This document shows positions 30,808 through 38,550 of a DNA stretch of 64,000 nucleotides, piece by piece. The number at the start of each line of letters is the position of its first letter. Position 1 is the first letter of the stretch. Made by a program: the position numbers and the translations under genes. Below the pieces are notes generated by a model. That model ran no database searches and was not told the origin of the DNA. It saw nothing but the letters and a program-made list of their open reading frames with translations. Source of the stretch: Patescibacteria group bacterium (GTDB lineage: Bacteria; Patescibacteriota; Minisyncoccia; Moranbacterales; GWC2-37-73); the NCBI GenBank assembly GCA_022709545.1, contig JAKLIP010000003.1, forward strand, positions 1-64,000. Direction: 5' to 3'.

Positions 30808-33753
30808 TTAGGCTTTCTTTATTTGCAATTTTATTTTTTCATCATCAATTTTAGCCTCTTTTTCGAGATCAAAATTGCTTAATTCTTCTGACTTTATATC
30901 TTTGGCTAAAACTTCTTTGGCTATTAAATTCTTAAATTTTTTAAAGACCTGAAACATTCCAGTATAGCCCAAAAATATGCGATTGTCAACCTCGTAACCT
31001 GCTTCTTTGCGCATTTCTTGGATAAAACGAATGATTTCCCTGGCTTGACCTTCCAGTTTTAAATCTTCAGTGATTTCAGTATTTAATTCCAAATTTTCTT
31101 TAATACTTTTGTCAAAAGAAGCATTTTTTACATTAACTTCTTCTTTTATAATTTCTATAAGCTCTTTTCTTATATCGTGATTTTTAAATTTTAAATCAAG
31201 AAGCGGCTGTCTTACTTTTATTCCTGCTCTAGCACGAAGCTGCAGGGCTTCCGTGATTATATTTCTTGTTTTTTCCATTTCTCCATTCAGCCCTTCATCG
31301 ATTAAATTTTTATCTGCAATTGGAAACTCTGCTAGATGCACAGACTCTTCTACGGTTAAATTCCTATAAATTTCTTCCGAAATAAACGGACAAAATGGCG
31401 CCATTAATTTAGATAACTCTACTAGTACATAATGCAGGGTCTGATAAGCCTGGTTTTTGTCATCATCATCCTCTGATTTCCAAAATCTTTTGCGACTCCT
31501 GCGTATATACCAATTGGAAAGATTATCAATGAATTTTTCAATTGCATAAGCTGAATTGTACATATCGTAATCTCCTAGCTTTTTATCAACATTCTCAATA
31601 AGAATATTAAGCTCGGAAATTATCCATTTATCTAATAGATTGGTAACTTTTGCATTATTTTTTACAGAAGGTTCGAACTTGTCGATATTCGCATACATCA
31701 CAAAAAAGGAATAGGAATTCCAAAGCATGCGGAAAACCCTGTTCATTATGTCTCTTAAGTTTTTAACATCAAATTTTTTAGTCATTCCTGGCTGATTGAC
31801 GGTATAAAGGAAATACCTCAGCATATCAGCTGAAAATTCATCCATAATTTTCATCGGATCCACAATATTACCTTTGGACTTGCTCATTTTTTTACCTTTT
31901 GCATCAACAATGTGCCCTAGGCAAATAACATTTTTGAAAGCTCTGCCTTCTGGAACTTTGCCGGCTTTCCATAAAAGATTAGCAATGGCATGTAGCGTGT
32001 AAAACCAGCCACGAGTTTGGTCGATTGCTTCAGAAATAAAATCAGCTGGAAAATATTTTCCATTTTCAATTTTTTTCTTATCTTCATCATTGGCACCATT
32101 AGGATAATGAAATTGTGCCAATGGCATTGATCCACTGTCAAACCAAACGTCCAGCACTTCTGACGTTCTTATCATTTCCTTACCGCAAGAACATTTTATT
32201 TTTATGTCATCAATAAAAGGCTTATGTAAATCTTCTATTTTTATGCCAGATGCGCTTTCCAATTCTTTCTGGGATTCAATCACTTTTATTTCCCCGCATT
32301 CACATTGCCAAAGTGGTAGCGGTGTTCCCCAATAACGTTCGCGAGAAATAGCCCAGTCCTTAACACCACGCAACCATTCGCCAAATCGCCCCTCTTTAAT
32401 ATATTCAGGAATCCAGTTTATATTTTCGTTATTTTTTACTAAATCATCAGATAATTCGCTCATACGAATAAACCAAGATGGTTTTGCATAGTAAATAAGC
32501 GGGGTGTCACAGCGCCAACAGAAAGGATATTCATGTTCATACAGCTCTTCTTGTAAAAATAATCCTCTTTTTTTCAAATCTTCAACAATCAATTCATCGA
32601 CTTCAAATTTTCCGACAACATTTTTCTTTTTTACTGGAATTCCTTCTCCAGGAACATCAAAACCGACTATTATTTTTCCTTCTTCGTCAACAGTCAGCAC
32701 TGTAGGCAAGTTATTTTCCCTGCCCACATTAGCATCATCTTCTCCGAAAGCTGGAGCGATATGAACTACTCCTGTTCCATCTGTTGTGGAAACAAAATCA
32801 CCATGGATTATTTTATAAGCATTTTTTTCTTTAGATACACTGTAAAGTGGTTCATATTTCAGATCTAATAAATCCTTTCCTGAAATATCCTTGATTATTT
32901 CATATTTTGAATTTTTTAATACTTCTTCTATCCTGTTTTTGGCCAAAATAAAAAAATTATTTTTATCAATTTTTACTTTGCAATAAGTTACACCAGTATT
33001 TATTGCTAATGCCACGTTGCTTGGCAATGTCCAAGGTGTTGTTGTCCAGGCTAAAACATAGGTGTCTTTTTCTTCTGTAAGCTTAAATTTTATATAAACA
33101 GAATTATCTTTAATCGTCTGGTAGCCCTGGGCAACTTCATGTGAAGAAAGTGCAGTTCCACAGCGGTAGCAATAGGGTATGACTTTATGCCCTTTATATA
33201 CAAGACTTTCTCCTTTTTTGTTTTTGGCCTTAAAAATCTGCGCAATTACCCACCAGACCGATTCAATATATTTATTTTCATAAGTTATATATGGGTTTTT
33301 CATATCCACCCAATAACCCATGCGCCTTGTTAATTTTTCCCACAGATCTTTATATTCCCAGACTGATTCTTTGCATTTTTTATTAAATTCAATAATGCTC
33401 TGCCTTTTGTCTCCTGGTACTATATTCTCAATATCTTGTTTATTTTTGAGACCTAAAGCTTTTTCCACTTGCAGTTCAACTGGTAATCCGTGCGTATCCC
33501 AGCCAGCTTTTCTTTCCACCCTGAAACCTTTCATGGTTTTATACCTTGGCACAACATCTTTGAATGCCCGCGCTAAAACGTGATGAAGACCAGGAGTTCC
33601 ATTAGCTGTCGGAGGACCTTCATAGAAAATAAAAGATTTCTCGGGAGAATTTTTTTCTACTGACTTTTCAAATATTTTATTTTCCTCCCAAAACTTCAGG
33701 ATTTCTTCTTCCATTTTTGGAAAACTTTGTTTGGCATCAACTTTTTTAAACAT
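30808..33753 (-). CDS. ileS: Isoleucyl-tRNA synthetase (type 2-like)
   Basis: IleRS of 981 residues, class Ia. The HIGH site is in TANGTPGLHHVLA (about 49-61). The editing domain contains TTPWTLPSN and GTGVVHIAPAFGEDD, the catalytic core has WFDSGSMPLAQFHYP, and KMSKS is in GKKMSKSKGN near residue 620. The SMPLAQFHYP form and the long C-terminal part resemble eukaryotic and type 2 bacterial enzymes. Expression is predicted to be controlled by the T-box leader 1.2 kb upstream, read through the glycosyltransferase gene (31-base gap). Confidence 0.97.
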   Translation of the reverse strand: MFKKVDAKQSFPKMEEEILKFWEENKIFEKSVEKNSPEKSFIFYEGPPTANGTPGLHHVLARAFKDVVPRYKTMKGFRVERKAGWDTHGLPVELQVEKALGLKNKQDIENIVPGDKRQSIIEFNKKCKESVWEYKDLWEKLTRRMGYWVDMKNPYITYENKYIESVWWVIAQIFKAKNKKGESLVYKGHKVIPYCYRCGTALSSHEVAQGYQTIKDNSVYIKFKLTEEKDTYVLAWTTTPWTLPSNVALAINTGVTYCKVKIDKNNFFILAKNRIEEVLKNSKYEIIKDISGKDLLDLKYEPLYSVSKEKNAYKIIHGDFVSTTDGTGVVHIAPAFGEDDANVGRENNLPTVLTVDEEGKIIVGFDVPGEGIPVKKKNVVGKFEVDELIVEDLKKRGLFLQEELYEHEYPFCWRCDTPLIYYAKPSWFIRMSELSDDLVKNNENINWIPEYIKEGRFGEWLRGVKDWAISRERYWGTPLPLWQCECGEIKVIESQKELESASGIKIEDLHKPFIDDIKIKCSCGKEMIRTSEVLDVWFDSGSMPLAQFHYPNGANDEDKKKIENGKYFPADFISEAIDQTRGWFYTLHAIANLLWKAGKVPEGRAFKNVICLGHIVDAKGKKMSKSKGNIVDPMKIMDEFSADMLRYFLYTVNQPGMTKKFDVKNLRDIMNRVFRMLWNSYSFFVMYANIDKFEPSVKNNAKVTNLLDKWIISELNILIENVDKKLGDYDMYNSAYAIEKFIDNLSNWYIRRSRKRFWKSEDDDDKNQAYQTLHYVLVELSKLMAPFCPFISEEIYRNLTVEESVHLAEFPIADKNLIDEGLNGEMEKTRNIITEALQLRARAGIKVRQPLLDLKFKNHDIRKELIEIIKEEVNVKNASFDKSIKENLELNTEITEDLKLEGQAREIIRFIQEMRKEAGYEVDNRIFLGYTGMFQVFKKFKNLIAKEVLAKDIKSEELSNFDLEKEAKIDDEKIKLQIKKA

Positions 33754-33784
33754 AAAATTAAATAAAAAATAAGTTATATTTATT

Positions 33785-34903
33785 TTAGCCTGCCCAATAC
33801 CAATTTACAAATAAATAAGTGTTCATAGCCATTAGCATTGCTGAAACTATTATCCAAGAGTATTTTAGTATTTCGCTCTTGATAGAACCTCCTAAAATAT
33901 AAATAGGAAATAATATTAAAATATACCTTCCTATACTCATTAATGTCCCCGTAGCAAAAGCAACTAATATTGTACTAGCCATATATATTGCATAGGGATA
34001 TTTTTTTATTTTTAAAAGATATAACGATACTCCTAAACTGAAAATTGAATATATAATATCTAGATAAAAATTTGATAGAGAAGCGTTGGATAAAAATACA
34101 AAATGATCTTTGTTAAAAGTAAATGACCTTCCCCATGCATTTTCAATCTTAAAAAATAAAAGTGGATCTCCAAAAAATACCCAGTGATATGCAAAAAACA
34201 ATAATAACCCTGTCGGTATAAGCAGTAGCGGTAATGACTTTTTCAATCCTTGCAAATTTATTCCTTCATTTATAAGAACTTGAACGACGAGTGGCAAAAA
34301 AATTAATATTCCTGTCACCCTGGTAAGTGAAGCTAAAAAACCTATAATGCCTGCCAAAAAATATTTCTTCTTAAAGGTAAAATAAAAAGCTCCCAATGAA
34401 AGGAATAAGAATAGTGATTCTGTATATACCGCATTCAAGAAAAAAGCTGTTGGGAAAATAAGTAGCAAAAAAACGGAAAATAATGGATCTGATTCTTTGT
34501 GAAATTCTCTTATCATCTTAGCCATGAGCATGCAAGATAAAACAAGGAAAATGCTACTAACTATCCATCCAGCAAAAGCAATGTTACCCAAGCTAAACAT
34601 AGATATTATCTTAACAAGTAGCGGATACAATGGTAAAAAAACTAAATTAGAAAGAGTATCGTCCGCTTTTCTCTCATATCCGTTCTCAATTAAATTTATA
34701 TACCAATTAGAATCCCAGCGTGAATGAATATTAATAATGTTCCATGACTTGTGCTGGTTATATCTTTCTGCACTAATCCAAGAATAAGCATCGTCTGCTT
34801 TTAGATTTAGCCTATTTACTGCCAATAAGCCAGCGGCATTTACAACAATCAGCCAGATTATGGATAATAGCAAAATATTATTTTTCATCATTATTTTAAA
34901 CAT
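33785..34903 (-). CDS. PIG-V-like membrane glycosyltransferase
   Basis: A 372-residue polytopic membrane protein with about 9-10 helices. It matches the PIG-V/GT76-like mannosyltransferase pattern: RWDSNWYINLIENGY in the first outer loop, FLPLYPLLVK, FPTAFFLNAVYTES, an SLTRVTG segment and GRYILILFPIYI. Such enzymes use polyprenyl-phosphate-linked sugars on the outer face of the membrane. It is the first gene after the T-box terminator. The ATG at 34903 is 16 bases downstream of the U-tract. Its coupling to ileS is unusual. Confidence 0.8.
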   Translation of the reverse strand: MFKIMMKNNILLLSIIWLIVVNAAGLLAVNRLNLKADDAYSWISAERYNQHKSWNIINIHSRWDSNWYINLIENGYERKADDTLSNLVFLPLYPLLVKIISMFSLGNIAFAGWIVSSIFLVLSCMLMAKMIREFHKESDPLFSVFLLLIFPTAFFLNAVYTESLFLFLSLGAFYFTFKKKYFLAGIIGFLASLTRVTGILIFLPLVVQVLINEGINLQGLKKSLPLLLIPTGLLLFFAYHWVFFGDPLLFFKIENAWGRSFTFNKDHFVFLSNASLSNFYLDIIYSIFSLGVSLYLLKIKKYPYAIYMASTILVAFATGTLMSIGRYILILFPIYILGGSIKSEILKYSWIIVSAMLMAMNTYLFVNWYWAG

Positions 34904-34916
34904 ACTTTGTTGTTAA

Positions 34917-35126
34917 ATAAAAAACATCCTTAAAAAGTTATAAGGACGCTTCTGCGTGGTACCACCTTATTTTTCCCATCAAAAATATAACGGGACTTAA
35001 TTTGTGCTATTACGGGCTTACCCGATGAGTTCTACTTGCCGCTCAAAGCCTTTAGCTAGGACGGATTTCTTCTCACAGCTGCCTTATTTTACGGCAATAG
35101 AGTGATGTCTCTATTATGGCTTTTAT
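34917..35126 (-). promoter_or_regulatory. T-box riboswitch (isoleucine) with very short Stem I
   Basis: RNA reads leftward. Near the 5' end a 6-bp hairpin ATAGAG-ACATCA-CTCTAT (35097-35114) presents AUC (35104-35106), an Ile codon, in its loop. Stem II is TTGCCG with CGGCAA. Further hairpins (CGGGTAAGCCCG; TCCC...GGGA) lead to the T-box core AAGGTGGTACCACG (UGGU bulge at 34956-34966). The antiterminator ATAAGG...TCCTTAT is mutually exclusive with a terminator GTCCTTA...TTAAGGAT plus TTTTTT (34919-34950). UGGU fits the NCCA end of a tRNA whose discriminator is A, as in tRNA-Ile(GAU) at 10119-10192. It controls the glycosyltransferase-ileS-58-residue gene unit. Confidence 0.88.
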
Positions 35127-35132
35127 ACGCTT

Positions 35133-35160
35133 ATTATAACTAAAAAAAATAAAAAATCAA
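35133..35160 (-). promoter_or_regulatory. Promoter of the T-box operon
   Basis: Leftward -35 TTGATT (35155-35160), 16-bp spacer, -10 TATAAT (35133-35138). Start predicted near 35126, about 12 bases before the specifier hairpin. Confidence 0.7.
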
Positions 35161-35172
35161 ACCCAGAATCAT

Positions 35173-35652
35173 TCATGTTCTATACACATGTTTACACTTA
35201 TCATAAGATTCCCAACTGGTTCTTATTTCATCCTGTATCCCGTTTATGAAATCAACATCATTTAAATTATCCAGTGACTGCCACTTCCATTGTGAAAATT
35301 CTTTAGGATTTATTTGTGGCCCTTTCCCATTCACATATTTGTCAAAAAAACAGACAAATCTCACTCCTGGAATCTTTTTTTGTTCTAATTGCGGAGTTTC
35401 AATTTCATATATTCCAGAAACAATAGTTTTATCTACAACAACTCCAAGTTCATCAGCTATTTGTCTTTTGACTGCTTCTTCGAAGTTTTCCCCTGGAAAG
35501 ACTTGCCCTCCCCCACATTCCCATTTCCCAGGATAAAGTTCCCGATCATTATTCCTTTTAGCAATCAAGATTTCTATATTATTTTTAGTTTCCCTAAAAC
35601 ACATCCCGGCTACATGAACTTCAATTAGATGTCTCTTTTCTTCCCGCGACAT
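35173..35652 (-). CDS. Nudix-fold protein with altered Nudix box
   Basis: A 159-residue Nudix-fold protein beginning HLIEVHVAGMCF. The box G-x5-E-x7-REUxEExGU reads GQVFPGE, seven residues, then RQIADELGV, so the first Glu of REUxEE is Gln and the second is Asp; one metal-binding Glu remains. Activity may be reduced or changed. Nudix proteins clean up modified nucleotides or act on nucleotide sugars; the substrate here is not predictable. It lies 50 bases downstream of the GT4 gene, with that gene's terminator between them, and ends just before the T-box promoter. Confidence 0.8.
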   Translation of the reverse strand: MSREEKRHLIEVHVAGMCFRETKNNIEILIAKRNNDRELYPGKWECGGGQVFPGENFEEAVKRQIADELGVVVDKTIVSGIYEIETPQLEQKKIPGVRFVCFFDKYVNGKGPQINPKEFSQWKWQSLDNLNDVDFINGIQDEIRTSWESYDKCKHVYRT

Positions 35653-35671
35653 AAAATTATTTTTTTAAAAA

Positions 35672-35706
35672 TAAAAATAGCAAAAATTGTTTTCTCGCTA
35701 TTTTTT
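35672..35706 (-). terminator. Terminator after the GT4 gene
   Basis: AAAAAATAGC...GCTATTTTT stem with a 15-base loop, overlapping the GT4 stop and followed leftward by ATTTTTAAAAAA. It is weaker than the others because the stem is A/T-rich. Confidence 0.5.
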
Positions 35707-36874
35707 AATTTTTATTAAAACTTTTATAGATTTTTAATGTTTCCAAAGCTGTTTTATCCCAATTATATTTCTTTGCCTGTTCAAGCCCTTTTGCACGATA
35801 TTGTCCACGAAGACTTTCATCACCCGCAAAAAGAGTTATGGCTTCAGCCAATTCTTCTGTATTAAGTGGATTAATAAAATATGAGGCATCACCAGCTAAT
35901 TCTGGGAGAGATGCCACTTTCGAGATAATTGCTGGCGTTTGAGTTGCAAAGGCTTCTAGCACTGTCATGCCAAATCCTTCATAAAGCGAGGGCATAACGA
36001 AAAATTCAGCTCCATGAAACAATGGTACCAATTCATCGCCAACCACATATCCAGTAAATATAACATCCTTAGCCAGTCCTAAATCTTTGATTATCTGCTG
36101 ATATTCTTGCGATAACCATCCGCGTTTTCCTGCTAAAACTAACTGATAATCGAATTTATTAGATTTTTTCTGTTTCTGTTTACGCTTAAAAATAGAGAAA
36201 GCTTCCAGTAAGCGTGAGATATTTTTTGAAGGCTCAAGGGTTCCTAAAAAAAGTATGTATTTTTTATTGATTCCATATTTTCCTAAAACTTTATTTTCAT
36301 CCATATTCGGCTGGGTGAAGAATCTTTCATCCAAACCGCTATAAATAACGGATATTTTTTCATCACTTACATTTAAAAATTTTTTAACATCATTTTTTAA
36401 AGATTCAGAAACCGCAATAATTTTATCGGCTTTGCGAGCCATAAGTTTATTTATAACCCTATCTCGCGCTCTTTTTACTGCTGGTATATATTGAGGGATA
36501 TTGAAGATTGCCATGTCGTGAAATGTTACAACTGTTTTACCTGAATAACTCATTGGGATCCTATTATAAGAAGACGTGGTATGTAAAACATCTAGCTTTT
36601 CTTTTTGCAGAGTAGCTGTGCCTAAAATTTCATTATAGGCCCCTGGCAGATATTTTTTATAATCAGAAAAGGGATAGAATTTTATCTGGACATTTGGTTT
36701 TGTGAACTTCTTAACATCTTTTTCACGCACACGAAAATCAAAGAAAATTACATACTCATTTTCTGTATCATTTTTCAGCAAGTGACGGATGAGCTGGTAC
36801 GTATAATGTCCGATACCTATAGCATCCCCTTTTTCGGGATTTAATATGGATCTAGCATCAATTCCTATTCGCAT
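35705..36874 (-). CDS. GT4-family glycosyltransferase
   Basis: A 389-residue GT-B enzyme that transfers a sugar from a nucleotide donor. The N-terminal half starts MRIGIDARSIL with the GIGHYTYQL acceptor loop. The C-terminal half has FLGTLEPSKNISRLLEAF, then VVGDELVPLFHGAEFFV and the donor-binding motif PSLYEGFGMTVLEA. I start at the ATG at 36874; an extension to 36913 would overlap the argS coding region and lacks family support. Probably involved in wall or exported glycan synthesis. It follows argS by 13 bases. Confidence 0.9.
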   Translation of the reverse strand: MRIGIDARSILNPEKGDAIGIGHYTYQLIRHLLKNDTENEYVIFFDFRVREKDVKKFTKPNVQIKFYPFSDYKKYLPGAYNEILGTATLQKEKLDVLHTTSSYNRIPMSYSGKTVVTFHDMAIFNIPQYIPAVKRARDRVINKLMARKADKIIAVSESLKNDVKKFLNVSDEKISVIYSGLDERFFTQPNMDENKVLGKYGINKKYILFLGTLEPSKNISRLLEAFSIFKRKQKQKKSNKFDYQLVLAGKRGWLSQEYQQIIKDLGLAKDVIFTGYVVGDELVPLFHGAEFFVMPSLYEGFGMTVLEAFATQTPAIISKVASLPELAGDASYFINPLNTEELAEAITLFAGDESLRGQYRAKGLEQAKKYNWDKTALETLKIYKSFNKN

Positions 36875-36887
36875 ATATTTGTTATTT

Positions 36888-38471
36888 TTACATTTTAGTC
36901 GGCGCACTGACACCTATCAAATTCAGGACTTCTGATAATACAATTCTAACAGAATTCACCAATAAAAGTCTACTCTTTGTTAATTCATAATTTTCTTCAT
37001 CAATAACTCTGCACGCATCATAGAAAGAATGAAATCTATCAGCTAAATTAATTGCATAATGCGGTAATTTATGAACTTCATAGCTGAAAGAAATTTCTTC
37101 AACTAATTCCGGGAACTTATTCAATTCTTTTATAAGACCTATCTCTTTTTCGTGCGTTAATAAGGATAAATCTGCTTTATCCTGAATTTTAGATTTATTT
37201 AAAATACTACATATTCTGGCATGAGCATATTGCACATAAAATACAGGGTTTTTTTGGGAACGTTCTTTAGCTAAGCTTAAGTCAAAATTCATATGTGTGT
37301 CTGGAGAATATAAAAGAAAGAAAAATCTAGTAACATCATGGCCTATTTCTTCAATAAGATCATCAATATACACGACATTGCCAGCGCGTTTGCTCATTCT
37401 GGCTTCTTGACCATCTTTTATAAGGCGCACCATCTGAGATATAATGACACGGAAATCACCAATAAAACCAAGCGTTTTAGCTAAAGCGCGAAGACGAGTA
37501 ATATATCCATGATGATCAGCTCCGAGTCCTATAATAATTTTCTTGAAACCTCTTTCGATCTTATTCAGCATATATCCGGCATCACCTGCTAAATAGGCTT
37601 TTTGCCCATTACTTTTTATTAAAACTCTATCCTTTTCGTCACCAAACTCAGTTGTTTTAAGCCAAACAGCCCCCTCTGATTCATAAGTTAAATTTTTGTC
37701 TTTCAAAAGTTCAATTGCCCTTTCAATATATTTTTTTTCTTGAATTTCTTTTTCATTCATCCATATATCAAAAGAAATGTGCATTTTTTCAGATGTTGTT
37801 TTTTTGATTTTTTTTAAAATTTGATCAGCAGCTTTTTCTCCTGCCTCTCTTATATTGGAAATATTTCCGTATGTTTTATTTAATTCATCAATATATTCTC
37901 CAACATAAGTAGCTTCTCCGTCTTTTAGCACGCTATGGCCCAACTTCTCAATTTGCTCTCCGGCATCGTTTACGTAATATTCATTAATAACCTCGAAGCC
38001 AGCTTTTTTAAGGACCCTTGAAATAGAATCGCCATAAAAACCACCTCGGCCATTGCCCAAATGCAGTGGCCCCGTCGGATTAGCAGAGATAAACTCATTG
38101 TTTACTTTAACCCCATTGCCATCTTTTGAATTTCCAAAATTATTTTTTTCACTATTTATTTTCCTGACAACTTCTTGCAAATATTTTTTTGATAGATGAA
38201 AATTTATGTATCCCGGAACTGCAATCTCTATTTTATCAAAATGTTCTATTCTATTTTTTATAATTTTTTGCTTGATTTGTTCTGCTATTTCTAGCGGATT
38301 TTTTTTATTTTTTTTACCTAAAATCATGCATATATTTGAAGTATAATCTCCAAATTTTTCATTTTTAGGATAATCAATAATAATATCAGAAATATTAAAA
38401 TCAAGATAAACTTGATCTTCTTTCATGCTTAAAATAGCGTCTTTTATAATTCTTTTGATGTTTTTCTTCAT
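36888..38471 (-). CDS. argS: Arginyl-tRNA synthetase
   Basis: ArgRS (527 residues) of class Ia. It has an N-terminal Add-1 domain, then the HIGH-equivalent ANPTGPLHLGNGRGG (about 110-124) and KMSKS-equivalent ARMSKRAGNVV (about 360). FYVQYAHARICSI opens the anticodon-binding domain, which ends NLIGVSAPTKM. The -10 element TATAAT ends only 6 bases before the ATG, so the mRNA is predicted to be leaderless. It heads the argS-GT4 unit. Confidence 0.97.
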   Translation of the reverse strand: MKKNIKRIIKDAILSMKEDQVYLDFNISDIIIDYPKNEKFGDYTSNICMILGKKNKKNPLEIAEQIKQKIIKNRIEHFDKIEIAVPGYINFHLSKKYLQEVVRKINSEKNNFGNSKDGNGVKVNNEFISANPTGPLHLGNGRGGFYGDSISRVLKKAGFEVINEYYVNDAGEQIEKLGHSVLKDGEATYVGEYIDELNKTYGNISNIREAGEKAADQILKKIKKTTSEKMHISFDIWMNEKEIQEKKYIERAIELLKDKNLTYESEGAVWLKTTEFGDEKDRVLIKSNGQKAYLAGDAGYMLNKIERGFKKIIIGLGADHHGYITRLRALAKTLGFIGDFRVIISQMVRLIKDGQEARMSKRAGNVVYIDDLIEEIGHDVTRFFFLLYSPDTHMNFDLSLAKERSQKNPVFYVQYAHARICSILNKSKIQDKADLSLLTHEKEIGLIKELNKFPELVEEISFSYEVHKLPHYAINLADRFHSFYDACRVIDEENYELTKSRLLLVNSVRIVLSEVLNLIGVSAPTKM

Positions 38472-38477
38472 ATACTA

Positions 38478-38505
38478 ATTATACATGGTCAGGCTTTTTG
38501 GGCAA
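38478..38505 (-). promoter_or_regulatory. argS promoter predicting a leaderless mRNA
   Basis: Leftward -35 TTGCCC (38500-38505), 16-bp spacer, -10 TATAAT (38478-38483). The ATG begins at 38471, seven bases from the -10, i.e. at the expected transcription start. The -35 follows directly on the T-tract of the terminator at 38511-38538. Confidence 0.65.
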
Positions 38506-38510
38506 TAGAA

Positions 38511-38538
38511 AAATGCCCCAACTGGTAGGGGCATTTTT
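38511..38538 (-). terminator. Terminator of the Cys-rich secreted gene
   Basis: AAATGCCCC, 10-base loop, GGGGCATTT, followed leftward by TTCTATTG; 12 bases past the stop at 38551. T-rich tails on both sides. Confidence 0.85.
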
Positions 38539-38550
38539 TATAAATTCTAT

